Shown: in pieces, positions 50,592 through 59,471 of the stretch | Layout of the letters: each line of letters begins with the position of its first letter | Position numbering within the stretch: the stretch's first letter is position 1 | Assembly: GCA_040756905.1 (NCBI GenBank) | Contig: JBFLYD010000065.1 | Location: 1-64,000 of the forward strand | Direction: 5' to 3' | DNA: 64,000 nt | Source: Acidobacteriota bacterium | Lineage (GTDB): Bacteria; Acidobacteriota; Aminicenantia; JBFLYD01 | The notes under the pieces: model-generated | Told to the model about the DNA's origin: nothing | Database searches by the model: none | What the model saw: only the letters and a program-made list of their open reading frames with translations | Made by a program: the position numbers and the translations under genes

Positions 50592-52283
50592 ATGAATGAA
50601 TCTAAATGGATAATAAATCCTATCCATCCAGAAGCGAATAAATTATCGAATGATTTAGAAATTCCGATAGAATTGGCATCGATATTGATTAGAAAGGGGA
50701 TCCGTACGTCTGAGGAAGGAAAAAAATTTCTGTTTCCCTCAATTGAAGACCTCCATCCTCCCTTCTTAATGAAGGATATGCAAAAAGCAGTGGAAAGAAT
50801 AAAGAAAGCTAAAGAAAATAACGAAAAAATCTTAATTTTTGGTGATTATGATGCTGATGGCATTACTTCAACTCTCATTCTCTATAAATGTCTGAAAAAT
50901 TTAGGAACAAACGTTTTCTATTACATTCCCCATAGAATTAAAGAAGGGTATGGAATAAAAAAATCATCTCTGGAATATATTGAAGATTATGCTCCAGACC
51001 TTGTCATTACAGTAGATAATGGAATAAAAGCAATTGATTTCGTAAATGAAGCTAATAAAAAGGGAATAGATGTGATCATTGCTGATCATCATGTACCAGG
51101 GGATGAGCTTCCGCCTGCTTTTGCTGTATTAAATCCCCTTCAGAGAGGGTGTTTTTACCCCTTTAAAAACCTTGCTGGAGTTGGCGTAACTTTTAAGCTT
51201 GTCCAATCGCTCCTTCAAGAATTTAAAAAAGATAAGAATGTTCGTCATTATTTAAAAATAGCCTCGATAGGCACGATAGCGGATTTAGCTGAACTCCAAG
51301 GAGAAAACAGAACTATTGTAAAACTTGGGTTAAAAGAACTCGGGAATCCTTACAATAACGGACTGAAAAATATAATTGAAATATCAGGCTTAACAGGAAA
51401 GGAAATAACCACCTATGATATATCATTTAAAATAGGACCAAGGATAAATGCATCAGGGAGATTGGCATCTCCTTACATTGCAATAGAACTATTTTTAACA
51501 GAAAGCCAGGAAGAAAGTTTGCTTAAAGCAAAAGAATTAGATAAACTCAATACACAAAGACAGCAAATAGAGGAAAATATTTTAAAAGAAATTATGGATA
51601 AAATAAAAGAAATTGAACCTCAGAAACGAAAGATATTAATATTTGCAAATGAGGGATGGCATAGAGGAGTCATAGGCGTGGTTGCTTCAAAGATTGCAGA
51701 AAAGTATAGAAGGCCAGCCATTCTTATTTCAATAGATGATAACAATGGATATGGTTCAGGAAGGTCTATTGAATCTTTTTCTTTAATTGATGCTCTTAAA
51801 TCTTCAGAAGATCTTTTTAAAAGCTGGGGAGGGCATAAAATGGCAGCTGGCTTTGAAATTCAACCATCGAAAATTCCACTCCTTGAAGAAAGATTGACGG
51901 AATATTGCGAGACGCATGTAGATGATGAGGTATTCACCCGGAAATATATGATTGATTCATGTATAAATTTTGACAGGATAGATAATGTATTCATTGATTA
52001 TTTAGAAATGTTTTCTCCGTTCGGAATAGGCAATCCAAGACCTGTTTTTTTCACGGATAATGTAACAATTAAAGAACCTCCTGCCATACTGAAAGGAAAA
52101 TATCTGAAACTGTTTCTGTTTAAAAAAAACAAATTTTTCGATGCCCTGATATGGGAAAACACAGAAGATTACAACAATCTAAAAAGAGGGGAAAAAATAA
52201 ATATAATTTTTTATCCGCAAAGAAAATATTCAAAACAAACGAATGAATTTTTTTTAAATATATTAGATATAAAAAAGATATAA
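50592..52283 (+). CDS. recJ: Single-stranded-DNA 5'-3' exonuclease RecJ
   Basis: A DHH-family nuclease for recombination and mismatch repair. ILIFGDYDADGITSTLILYK (motif I, about 78-97), VITVDNGIKAIDF, VIIADHHVPGDELP (the DHH motif, about 158-171) and IASIGTIADLAEL follow. FKIGPRINASGRLASP and a DHHA1-type region with SGRSIESFSLIDAL and WGGHKMAAGFEI come next, then the OB-fold C-terminus. The length of 563 is usual. It is first in a rightward run reaching the PTS genes; lptC/A begins 8 bases later. Confidence 0.93.
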   Translation: MNESKWIINPIHPEANKLSNDLEIPIELASILIRKGIRTSEEGKKFLFPSIEDLHPPFLMKDMQKAVERIKKAKENNEKILIFGDYDADGITSTLILYKCLKNLGTNVFYYIPHRIKEGYGIKKSSLEYIEDYAPDLVITVDNGIKAIDFVNEANKKGIDVIIADHHVPGDELPPAFAVLNPLQRGCFYPFKNLAGVGVTFKLVQSLLQEFKKDKNVRHYLKIASIGTIADLAELQGENRTIVKLGLKELGNPYNNGLKNIIEISGLTGKEITTYDISFKIGPRINASGRLASPYIAIELFLTESQEESLLKAKELDKLNTQRQQIEENILKEIMDKIKEIEPQKRKILIFANEGWHRGVIGVVASKIAEKYRRPAILISIDDNNGYGSGRSIESFSLIDALKSSEDLFKSWGGHKMAAGFEIQPSKIPLLEERLTEYCETHVDDEVFTRKYMIDSCINFDRIDNVFIDYLEMFSPFGIGNPRPVFFTDNVTIKEPPAILKGKYLKLFLFKKNKFFDALIWENTEDYNNLKRGEKINIIFYPQRKYSKQTNEFFLNILDIKKI

Positions 52284-52291
52284 TCATACAT

Positions 52292-54247
52292 ATGATTTCT
52301 CAAAAAGTTGGAAAAACGATCTTGGGCATGTTTCTTATTTCAATTCTGGGCATTTTTTTATTTGAAATTATAATCAGAATCGACAGAGAAAACACAAAAA
52401 AACAAGAAGAAATAAAGCAGACAAAAGATGACAAAATTCAGTTAAAAACAAACATAAATTATGTGGAAACAAAAGGAGGTAAAAAAATTTTCCAGGTCAA
52501 TTCTCTTGAACATTATCTGGGTAATGATAATCTGTTTCATCTAAAAGGAAATGTCTGCATTCGGATATTTAATAAAGCTCCTGATAATAAAGACCTGATT
52601 ATTGAAGGGGAAGAAGGATTTTATCCAAAAGATTTTTCTTCTTTTAAAATTCTTAAAAATTCTAAGATTATCTCAGAGAAAAACATAATTGAATCCGAGT
52701 ATTTTGAATATTTCTCAAAAAATGAAGAAATTAAAACGGACAAAAAAACGAAATTTATGATTAGAAACGTTGAGGGAACATCAACAAATGGCATGAATTA
52801 TTATCTTAACGAAAAAAAAGTTAGCCTGAACAATTTAGAAAAGGCATTGATGGAAGTTGAAAATGAGGAGTCAGTGATTTTCCACGGAGAAAGATTCAAC
52901 TTTTTATATGACCAGAATAAAGGAGAACTTATTAATAACACTTCCATTGCTCAGGGTGAAAACATTCTAAGGGCAAATTCTATAAATTTTAAATTGGATG
53001 AAGAAAAAAATCACATAAAAGAGATTGAGGCTTTTGAGAATGCTTTTCTCAGATTTTCTCAGGTGGAAAAAAAAGAAATTATCAAAAACATTGATAATAA
53101 GCCAGGGCTAAGGAAAATCGCAGGGAACAAAATATTTCTTGAAATATTTCCCGATGGGAAAAAACCTTTTAAAGGAACATGCAGTGGAAATTGTGAATAT
53201 ATAACAGAATTTTTAAACTCCCAAGAGAAAAGGAAACTGGCTTCTGAATTCATGAAATTTGAATTTTATGAGGAAGGAGGAATAAAAAATTTTGAAGGGA
53301 TCGAAAGAGTTTTAATGGAAGATAACCAGAAAAGATTTTATGGAGATTCTATTTCTTTAGAATTTTATCCTGGAGAAAATAAAATTCGAAAAGGAAACAT
53401 CCAGGATAACTTCTTTTATGAAGATATGGATATAAAACTTTGGGGAGCATTCTCTACAATAAAAGACAATATAATAGAAGTTCAAGGATTTAGACCAAAA
53501 ATAGTTTACAAAGAAAACCAGATTGTTGCTGATAAATTAATAATAAATAATGAAAAAAATTATTTCGAAGGAGCAGGAAACATAAGAACAACGATGATTG
53601 ACAAGAATAACAAAATAGGATTTTTCTCTGATGCAAACGAACCGATCTTTATCTCTTCAGACAAAATATTCTGGTCCAGAAAAAATGATGAGTCTCGATT
53701 CATTGGTAACACTGGAATGTGGAAAGGAAATGAATCTTTGATGGCTGAAGAAATTCACATCGAAGGAAATGAGGGAAATTTGAAGGCATTTAAAAATTGT
53801 CAGTTTGAAATCTTCTATGAAAAAAAAGATGGTGGGAAAAAAAAGATTAAATGTAAAGCTGATGAGATTTCTTTTTTAAACAAGCAAAAATTAATTTCCC
53901 TCTCAGATGAATCATCTGAATCATCTTTATTAACCGAGGAGTTTGAAATTAAAGGCAACAGGATGTACATTTATTTAACTGAAAAAAAAATATTAGAAAA
54001 AATAAATGTTGAAAAAAATGTAAAAATACAATATGGAGATTTTTTAATAAGTGGAGAAAAGGTTGAATGGGATATTGTTGATGAAAAGATGGAGGTCACT
54101 GGAAATCCTGAATTGAATGACAAAAATAGAGGGATGATAAAAGGAAGAAAGGTTATAGTAGATTTTGCTAATGATAAAATTGTAACGGAAAGTCGTGAGG
54201 AGGAAAGGTCTATTACTATAATAAAATCTCAAAAAGAGAAAAAATGA
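52292..54247 (+). CDS. Large LptC/LptA(OstA)-like LPS-export protein
   Basis: LptC and LptA form the periplasmic bridge carrying lipopolysaccharide. One N-terminal membrane anchor (residues about 8-24) is followed by an LptC-like stretch. After that come several OstA/LptA-type beta-jellyroll repeats, recognisable as strings such as LIIEGEEGFYPKDFSSFKIL, ILRANSINFKLDEEKNHIKEIEAFENAFL, KIKCKADEISFLNKQKLI and GDFLISGEKVEWDIVDEKMEVTG. At 651 residues it is over three times the size of E. coli LptC, so it likely combines LptC with multiple LptA units. The stop overlaps lptB, supporting this role. No separate lptA is visible. Confidence 0.75.
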   Translation: MISQKVGKTILGMFLISILGIFLFEIIIRIDRENTKKQEEIKQTKDDKIQLKTNINYVETKGGKKIFQVNSLEHYLGNDNLFHLKGNVCIRIFNKAPDNKDLIIEGEEGFYPKDFSSFKILKNSKIISEKNIIESEYFEYFSKNEEIKTDKKTKFMIRNVEGTSTNGMNYYLNEKKVSLNNLEKALMEVENEESVIFHGERFNFLYDQNKGELINNTSIAQGENILRANSINFKLDEEKNHIKEIEAFENAFLRFSQVEKKEIIKNIDNKPGLRKIAGNKIFLEIFPDGKKPFKGTCSGNCEYITEFLNSQEKRKLASEFMKFEFYEEGGIKNFEGIERVLMEDNQKRFYGDSISLEFYPGENKIRKGNIQDNFFYEDMDIKLWGAFSTIKDNIIEVQGFRPKIVYKENQIVADKLIINNEKNYFEGAGNIRTTMIDKNNKIGFFSDANEPIFISSDKIFWSRKNDESRFIGNTGMWKGNESLMAEEIHIEGNEGNLKAFKNCQFEIFYEKKDGGKKKIKCKADEISFLNKQKLISLSDESSESSLLTEEFEIKGNRMYIYLTEKKILEKINVEKNVKIQYGDFLISGEKVEWDIVDEKMEVTGNPELNDKNRGMIKGRKVIVDFANDKIVTESREEERSITIIKSQKEKK

Positions 54248-54969
54248 TAAAATTAGAGGCAATGAATTTAGAAAAAAGCTTTAACAGGAAAAAAGTAATA
54301 AAAAATGTTTCCCTTTACCAGGAGGAAGGAGAGATTGTGGGACTTTTAGGTCCAAACGGCGCTGGTAAAACAACTACCTTTTCGATGATTTTAGGACTCT
54401 TAAAAGTGGACAAAGGAAAAATTTTTTTTAATAACCATGAAATTACAAATTTCCCGATGTATTTAAGAGTCCAGATGGGAATCGGATTCCTTTCCCAAGA
54501 AACATCATCGTTCAGAGGTCTGACTACTGAAGAAAATCTCTTGGCTGTTTTAGAAAATTCTGAAATCCATCCAAATCAATGGAGAGAAATAATTAAAAAT
54601 TTACTAAACGAGTTGGAAATCTGGCATCTCAGAAAAATTAAATCTTTTGCTCTTTCTGGTGGAGAAAGAAGACGTCTTGAAATCGCTAGATCACTCGTGC
54701 TTTCACCAAAATTCCTTCTCCTCGATGAGCCTTTTACTGGAATAGATCCTATTGCCATATTAGACATACAAAAAATTATACATTCATTAAAAGAAAAGGG
54801 GATAGGAATCCTTATCACTGACCATAATGTAAGGGAAACCTTGAAAATTACAGACAGAACATATATCATTAAAGATGGGACGATATTTAAAGAAGGGAAT
54901 CCTCAGGTTTTATCCACTGACCCAGAAGTTAAAAAGGGATATTTAGGTGAAAAAGTTGTTGTTGATTGA
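54244..54969 (+). CDS. lptB: LPS export ABC transporter ATPase LptB
   Basis: Walker A is GLLGPNGAGKTTTFSMILG. The signature is FALSGGERRRLEIARSLVL, Walker B FLLLDEPFTGIDPIA, and the H-loop LITDHNVRETL. IGFLSQETSSFRGLTTEENL is an LptB-type Q-loop. Length 241 is standard. It sits directly before rpoN, the common lptB-rpoN-hpf-ptsN order of diderm bacteria. Confidence 0.95.
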   Translation: MIKLEAMNLEKSFNRKKVIKNVSLYQEEGEIVGLLGPNGAGKTTTFSMILGLLKVDKGKIFFNNHEITNFPMYLRVQMGIGFLSQETSSFRGLTTEENLLAVLENSEIHPNQWREIIKNLLNELEIWHLRKIKSFALSGGERRRLEIARSLVLSPKFLLLDEPFTGIDPIAILDIQKIIHSLKEKGIGILITDHNVRETLKITDRTYIIKDGTIFKEGNPQVLSTDPEVKKGYLGEKVVVD

Positions 54970-54975
54970 TTTAAA

Positions 54976-56376
54976 ATGACGATAAATCAAAAATTCGATG
55001 TAAAACAAATCCAGAAATTAATAATGACTCCTGCCTTACAGAAATCTCTAAAACTTTTGCCCTTGCCCAATCTTGAACTTGCAAGAATAATAGAAGAAGA
55101 AATAGCCTTAAATCCAATGCTGGAAATTAGCACCGAGGATTCCAATCAGGGAGAAGAGATATTGCAAAAAGAGGTAGAAGATTTAAATCCTGCTAAAGAA
55201 GATATAAATCTTGATGAATTTTTAGCTTCAATCCCTGAGGAGAGCTTTTTCTTTCCAGATGAAACGATAAATTTCGACCTTTTTGAAAACATTCCTTACA
55301 AGAAATCCATAAAAGAATATTTAACAGAACAAGTCATGTCCATTTCTTTCAATGAAGAAGAGAAAGGAATAGCAGAAAAAATAATTGAAAATTTAGATGA
55401 AAGAGGATTCTTAATTTCTTCAGTAAAAGAATTATCAGAACGAGAAGATATTGATTTTAATAAGCTAATTAAAACAAAGAGTAAATTACAGGAAGAAATT
55501 GATCCCCAAGGTATTGCTTCTGACAACTTTTATGAGTACTTAAAATTTCAACTCAAAAAAATGTTCAAAAATCCTTCTGAGATAAAATATATTTCTGAAC
55601 AATTAATGAAGTTTGAAAAAAATCAAGGGAAAAAACCAAAAGATTCAGAATTACAATACATAAAAAAATTTATAGAAAAATTAAAAAAATTGAAACCATA
55701 TCCCATGTATGGAATTGAGGATAAAAAACCTGAATATTTTAATGCGGATGTAATAATCATGAAAGAGGAAAATGGATACAGTATAAACTTAAATACCGAA
55801 AACGTCCCGGTTGTGAGAATCAACAGATCCTATTTAAAACTTTTAAAAGAAGAGAAAACCCTTGATAGCGAAACAAGAAAATTCTTAAAAGAAAAGAAGA
55901 AAACAGCAGAATTTTTTCTTAAAAGTATTGATCTAAGGAATAAAACCATATTTAAAATCGCTAAAATTATACTTGAAAATCAAAGAGAATTCTTTGAAAA
56001 AGGAATAAATTATATCAAACCAATGAAGATGAAAGATATTGCATCATCAATTGGAATTGATGAATCTACTGTTAGCAGAGCAGTTGCGAATAAAAATATT
56101 TCTACCCCCCATGGAATATTTCCCATTAAATTTTTCTTCCACAGTAGCCTTCCAGATTCTTACGGACATAATGTATCTTCCTATGCAATAAAAAATAAAA
56201 TAAGAAGGTTAGTAGAAGAAGAAAACAAAAATTCCCCCTTGACTGATTTAGAAATACTGGAAATATTTAGAGTTGAGGGAATAAAAATTTCAAGGAGGAC
56301 AGTAACAAAATATAGAGAAGAAATGAAGATCCCTCCATCCTATTTAAGAAAGAAAAATATAAATTTAGGAGTATAA
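54976..56376 (+). CDS. rpoN: RNA polymerase sigma-54 factor
   Basis: Region I is FDVKQIQKLIMTPALQKSLKLLPLPNLELARIIEEEIALNPMLE (activator-interacting). An acidic region II follows. The core-binding domain and HTH read MKMKDIASSIGIDESTVSRAVANKNI. The RpoN box is ISRRTVTKYREEMKIPPSYLR near 445, allowing -24/-12 promoter recognition. Length 466 is complete. The only sigma-54-activator-like pieces seen nearby are the Fis-type HTH and kinase remnant at 40.5-41 kb. Confidence 0.96.
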   Translation: MTINQKFDVKQIQKLIMTPALQKSLKLLPLPNLELARIIEEEIALNPMLEISTEDSNQGEEILQKEVEDLNPAKEDINLDEFLASIPEESFFFPDETINFDLFENIPYKKSIKEYLTEQVMSISFNEEEKGIAEKIIENLDERGFLISSVKELSEREDIDFNKLIKTKSKLQEEIDPQGIASDNFYEYLKFQLKKMFKNPSEIKYISEQLMKFEKNQGKKPKDSELQYIKKFIEKLKKLKPYPMYGIEDKKPEYFNADVIIMKEENGYSINLNTENVPVVRINRSYLKLLKEEKTLDSETRKFLKEKKKTAEFFLKSIDLRNKTIFKIAKIILENQREFFEKGINYIKPMKMKDIASSIGIDESTVSRAVANKNISTPHGIFPIKFFFHSSLPDSYGHNVSSYAIKNKIRRLVEEENKNSPLTDLEILEIFRVEGIKISRRTVTKYREEMKIPPSYLRKKNINLGV

Positions 56377-56377
56377 A

Positions 56378-56902
56378 ATGAAAGTCAATTTCACTGGAAG
56401 ACAGGTTGAAATAACAGAGGAGTTAAAGAGATATATAGAAAAAAAACTGAAAAAAATTGAAAGAACGGGTGTAAAAATAATCGATGTAGATGTTGTTCTA
56501 TCCGAAGAGAAATATATGAAAGTAGCAGAAATAAACCTGAAAGGGAATCTTCTGTCATTCAATACAGTTCAGAAATCGAACAACATTAGAAAATCAATCA
56601 ATCAGGCATTCTCAGCAATACAAAAAAGGATGAAAAGAGAGAAAGAAAAATTTATAGATAAAAAAAGGAGAAGAAGGAAAACAAAAGTTATTGAAGAGAG
56701 AGTAATTGAAGAGATTGAAACTCAGAATGTTATAAAAACAAACGATTATTATACAAAACCCATAACCTTGGAGGAGGCTTTAATTTATATTAATTCAAAT
56801 AAAAAAGATATACTTGTATTCAAAAATTCTTTGAATAATAGATTTTCCGTTCTATATAGAAAAAAAGATGGATCGATCAGTTTAATAGAACCTGATCTAT
56901 AA
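56378..56902 (+). CDS. hpf: Ribosome hibernation promoting factor, long form
   Basis: Residues 1-100 are the S30AE domain (VNFTGRQVEITEELKRYIEKKLKKIERTG; INLKGNLLSFNTVQKSNNIRKSINQAFSAIQKRMKREKEK). The C-terminal 60 residues include KPITLEEALIYINSNKKDILVFKNSLNNRFSVLYRKKDGSISLIEP, the dimerising tail of long HPF that makes 100S ribosomes. It follows rpoN by one base. Confidence 0.92.
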   Translation: MKVNFTGRQVEITEELKRYIEKKLKKIERTGVKIIDVDVVLSEEKYMKVAEINLKGNLLSFNTVQKSNNIRKSINQAFSAIQKRMKREKEKFIDKKRRRRKTKVIEERVIEEIETQNVIKTNDYYTKPITLEEALIYINSNKKDILVFKNSLNNRFSVLYRKKDGSISLIEPDL

Positions 56903-56907
56903 ATTAT

Positions 56908-57375
56908 ATGAGACTCAGCAATCTTTTAAAAAAAGATCTTATAATTACAAATCTGACTCAGAAAGATAGGGAAGGAATTCTTCAAGAGATGATAGGCTTT
57001 TTAAAAAAGAAAAAATTAATCTCAGACCACAAAGACCTTTTCAAAAAATTACTGGAACGTGAAAAACAAGTAACAACAGCCATAGCCGATGGGATAGCAA
57101 TTCCTCATTGTAAATCAAAAGAAATTGAAGAATCCATAATAGTCCTGGGAATATCAAAAGAAGGAGCCAACTTCAATTCTATAAATGGGAAGCCAACTCA
57201 TATTTTTTTTCTTGTAATCTCTCCTCTTGAACTTTCATCTCATCACCTTCAAATATTAGCCTTGGTAGCTCATATGGCAAAGAAAGGTGAACATTTAAGA
57301 GACAGGTTGTTAAAGAAAGAGTCTGAAGAAGAAATTATAAAAGCAATCAGGGAAGAAGAAACAACTCATGAATAA
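56908..57375 (+). CDS. ptsN: PTS EIIA(Ntr)-type regulatory protein
   Basis: LLEREKQVTTAIADGIAIPHCKSKEIEESIIVLGISKEG contains the phosphorylated histidine in IPHCK. HIFFLVISPLELSSHHLQILALVAHMAKK and the C-terminal helices match EIIA-Ntr/EIIA-Fru. Length 155. It overlaps hprK by 8 bases. No sugar permease (EIIBC) is encoded nearby, so a signalling role is likely. Confidence 0.93.
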   Translation: MRLSNLLKKDLIITNLTQKDREGILQEMIGFLKKKKLISDHKDLFKKLLEREKQVTTAIADGIAIPHCKSKEIEESIIVLGISKEGANFNSINGKPTHIFFLVISPLELSSHHLQILALVAHMAKKGEHLRDRLLKKESEEEIIKAIREEETTHE

Positions 57376-57931
57376 AGAGACGATTAAAAAATGCTCTCAA
57401 AACGCTATATCTGGAATACTGATGGATATTCTGGGTATCGGAGTATTAATAATCGGCGAAAGCGGAACTGGAAAAAGTGAAAGTGCATTGGATTTGATAT
57501 TTAAAGGACATAAACTCATTTCAGATGATCTGGTTGACATTTTCAAATCTAAAAATGGAAACCTCATCGGTAAATCTCCTTCTCTCATTAAAAATCTAAT
57601 GGAAATAAGAGGGTTGGGAATAATTAACATAAAAAAAATTTTTGGACCATCTTCTGTAGAGAAAAAGAAAAAGATAGACCTTGTTATCAAGCTTGAAAAA
57701 TGGGAAAAAGAAGAAGACTTTGACAGATTGGGAATAGAAGAATTAACTCATGAAATCATGGGAGTAAATTTTCCCCTGATAAAAATCCCAGTCGCGGTAG
57801 GGAGAAATCTATCAATTCTAATTGAAGTTGCGGTTAGAAATTTTATTTTAAAAAGACAGGGATATGACTCGGTACATAAATTAAACAATAAACTAAAAAA
57901 GATGCTCCAGGCGAAGGAGAAAACTATTTGA
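57368..57931 (+). CDS. hprK: HPr kinase/phosphorylase, short form without N-terminal domain
   Basis: HprK phosphorylates HPr on serine using ATP or pyrophosphate. GVLIIGESGTGKSESALDLIFKGHKLISDDLVDIF (about 25-60) holds the P-loop. EIRGLGIINIKKIFG and LTHEIMGVNFPLIKIPVAVGRNLSILIEVAVRNFIL carry the HPrK signature and C-terminal helix. At 187 residues it lacks the about 130-residue N-terminal domain of Gram-positive enzymes, as in other Gram-negative short forms. The gene lies with ptsN, rapZ, EIIA-Man, HPr and EI in a closed regulatory set. Confidence 0.9.
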   Translation: MNKETIKKCSQNAISGILMDILGIGVLIIGESGTGKSESALDLIFKGHKLISDDLVDIFKSKNGNLIGKSPSLIKNLMEIRGLGIINIKKIFGPSSVEKKKKIDLVIKLEKWEKEEDFDRLGIEELTHEIMGVNFPLIKIPVAVGRNLSILIEVAVRNFILKRQGYDSVHKLNNKLKKMLQAKEKTI

Positions 57932-58797
57932 TTTTTAAGAAAAATTTTTTAATCATAACCGGACTTTCAGGTTCTGGGAAAACATTGTTCTCAAATTTTT
58001 TAGAAGATGCGGGATATTTTTGCGTGGACAATCTTCCGTCAAAACTGATTCCAAAATTTATTGAACTTTATGAAAAGAATGAAACAATCTCATCAGCAGC
58101 AATTGTAGCTGATATAAGAGAAAAAGATTTTGTTAAGGACTTTCCAGAAGTTTTTAAAGCCCTGAGAAAATCCAAAAAATATAATATAAAGTTGATTTTT
58201 CTGGAAGCAAATGATGATCTTCTAATAAGAAGATTCAAAGAAACAAGAAGACCCCATCCATTATCAGAAAATATCCCTTTAAAGATAGGTGTAAAAAAAG
58301 AAAAAGAACTACTAAAAAAAATAAAAGAAATGGCCGATGAAATAATAGATACCTCCAGCTTAACAGTCCCCCAATTGAGAGAGTTTGTAAGGGATAAATT
58401 TGGAACAAAAACCGATCAAAAGAAAATGATGATACATTTAATTTCTTTTGGATATAAATGGGGGATACCCTTTGATTCAGATTTAGTTCTGGATGTAAGA
58501 TTTCTTCCAAACCCTTTCTACAAAGAAAAGCTTAAATATCTATCAGGTAAAAATAAAGAGGTAAAAGACTTTATTCTGTCATCAGAGGATACAAAAAAAT
58601 ACTTGCTTTTGTTAGAGCAGATGCTTGATTTCTTGATCCCTAAGTTCATTTCAGAGGGAAAAAGTTATCTTGCTATATCTTTCGGCTGTACTGGAGGAAA
58701 ACACCGATCTATCATCATAGCCGAAGAAGTGAAAAAAATTTTAAAAAATAAAGGCCTTTCCAGTAAAATTACCCATCGAGATTTAAATAAAGAGTAA
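57928..58797 (+). CDS. rapZ: RNase adapter protein RapZ (YvcJ family)
   Basis: A nucleotide-binding protein linking amino-sugar signals to RNA decay in enterics. FLIITGLSGSGKTLFSNFLEDAGYFCVDNLPSKLIPKF holds Walker A. FLEANDDLLIRRFKETRRPHPLS and ISFGYKWGIPFDSDLVLDVRFLPNPF follow, with SFGCTGGKHRSIIIAEEV at the C-terminus. It starts at TTG 57928, overlapping the hprK stop, with AAGGAG upstream. Length 289 is normal. Confidence 0.93.
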   Translation: MIFKKNFLIITGLSGSGKTLFSNFLEDAGYFCVDNLPSKLIPKFIELYEKNETISSAAIVADIREKDFVKDFPEVFKALRKSKKYNIKLIFLEANDDLLIRRFKETRRPHPLSENIPLKIGVKKEKELLKKIKEMADEIIDTSSLTVPQLREFVRDKFGTKTDQKKMMIHLISFGYKWGIPFDSDLVLDVRFLPNPFYKEKLKYLSGKNKEVKDFILSSEDTKKYLLLLEQMLDFLIPKFISEGKSYLAISFGCTGGKHRSIIIAEEVKKILKNKGLSSKITHRDLNKE

Positions 58798-58799
58798 AA

Positions 58800-59204
58800 A
58801 TGATAGGCGGAATCATAATAACTCATGGTGAACTTGGGAAGGAACTATTAAATGTTCTCTCTTACATTTTAGGTGAAACACCTCCCATTGAAGCATTGTC
58901 TCTTGGATGGTTTGATGATGCGGATAAAGCAAAAAAACAAATAAAAGATTGCATAAAAAGAGTGAACAAAGGAAATGGAGTTATAATTTTCACTGATATG
59001 TTTGGAGGAACTCCATCAAACATAAGTTTCAGTTTTTTAAAGGAGAATGAAATTGAGATAATAACCGGAACAAATTTACCAATGCTGATTAAATTTTCTT
59101 CAATTCAGAATAGAAAAAATTTAAAAGACGTTGCCGAAGAGATTAGAAACTATGGATTCGATAGTATACAATTAGCTTCATCTCTATTAAATATAAAAAA
59201 ATGA
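58800..59204 (+). CDS. PTS EIIA component, mannose/fructose family
   Basis: GGIIITHGELGKELLNVLSYILG holds the phosphorylated histidine (H9). VIIFTDMFGGTPSNISFSFL is the family's second motif. Length 134 is one EIIA-Man domain, with no EIIB/C/D neighbours. It would accept phosphate from HPr and may act as a regulatory reservoir. It overlaps the HPr gene by 4 bases. Confidence 0.9.
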   Translation: MIGGIIITHGELGKELLNVLSYILGETPPIEALSLGWFDDADKAKKQIKDCIKRVNKGNGVIIFTDMFGGTPSNISFSFLKENEIEIITGTNLPMLIKFSSIQNRKNLKDVAEEIRNYGFDSIQLASSLLNIKK

Positions 59205-59470
59205 TTGAAAAAACAGTGATACTAAAAAATCGGCTTGGGCTCCACGCAAGAGCTGCTTCACATTTTGTTAAATTAGCCAAAAAATTTAATTCTTCTATTT
59301 CAATAATAAAGGATGGAGTAGAAATAAATGGAAAAAGTATTCTCGGAATTTTAACACTTGCAGCAAACAGAGGAGCTGAGCTAATCTTAAAAATAGATGG
59401 AAATGATGAAAAGGAAGCCATGAATTCTTTAGAAAATCTAATAGAAAATAAATTTGGAGAAGAAGAATAA
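59201..59470 (+). CDS. ptsH: Phosphocarrier protein HPr
   Basis: LKNRLGLHARAASHFVKLAKKF contains the active histidine (H15). NGKSILGILTLAANRGAELIL holds the serine in the position phosphorylated by HprK. It is 89 residues long. It starts within ATGA of the EIIA gene. The presence of both HprK and the regulatory serine predicts dual phosphorylation. Confidence 0.94.
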   Translation: MIEKTVILKNRLGLHARAASHFVKLAKKFNSSISIIKDGVEINGKSILGILTLAANRGAELILKIDGNDEKEAMNSLENLIENKFGEEE

Positions 59471-59471
59471 A

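Noticed and set aside
57368-57931. HprK as a truncated pseudogene
   Set aside because: P-loop, signature and C-terminal helix are all present and it overlaps both neighbours; short HprK forms exist in Gram-negative bacteria.
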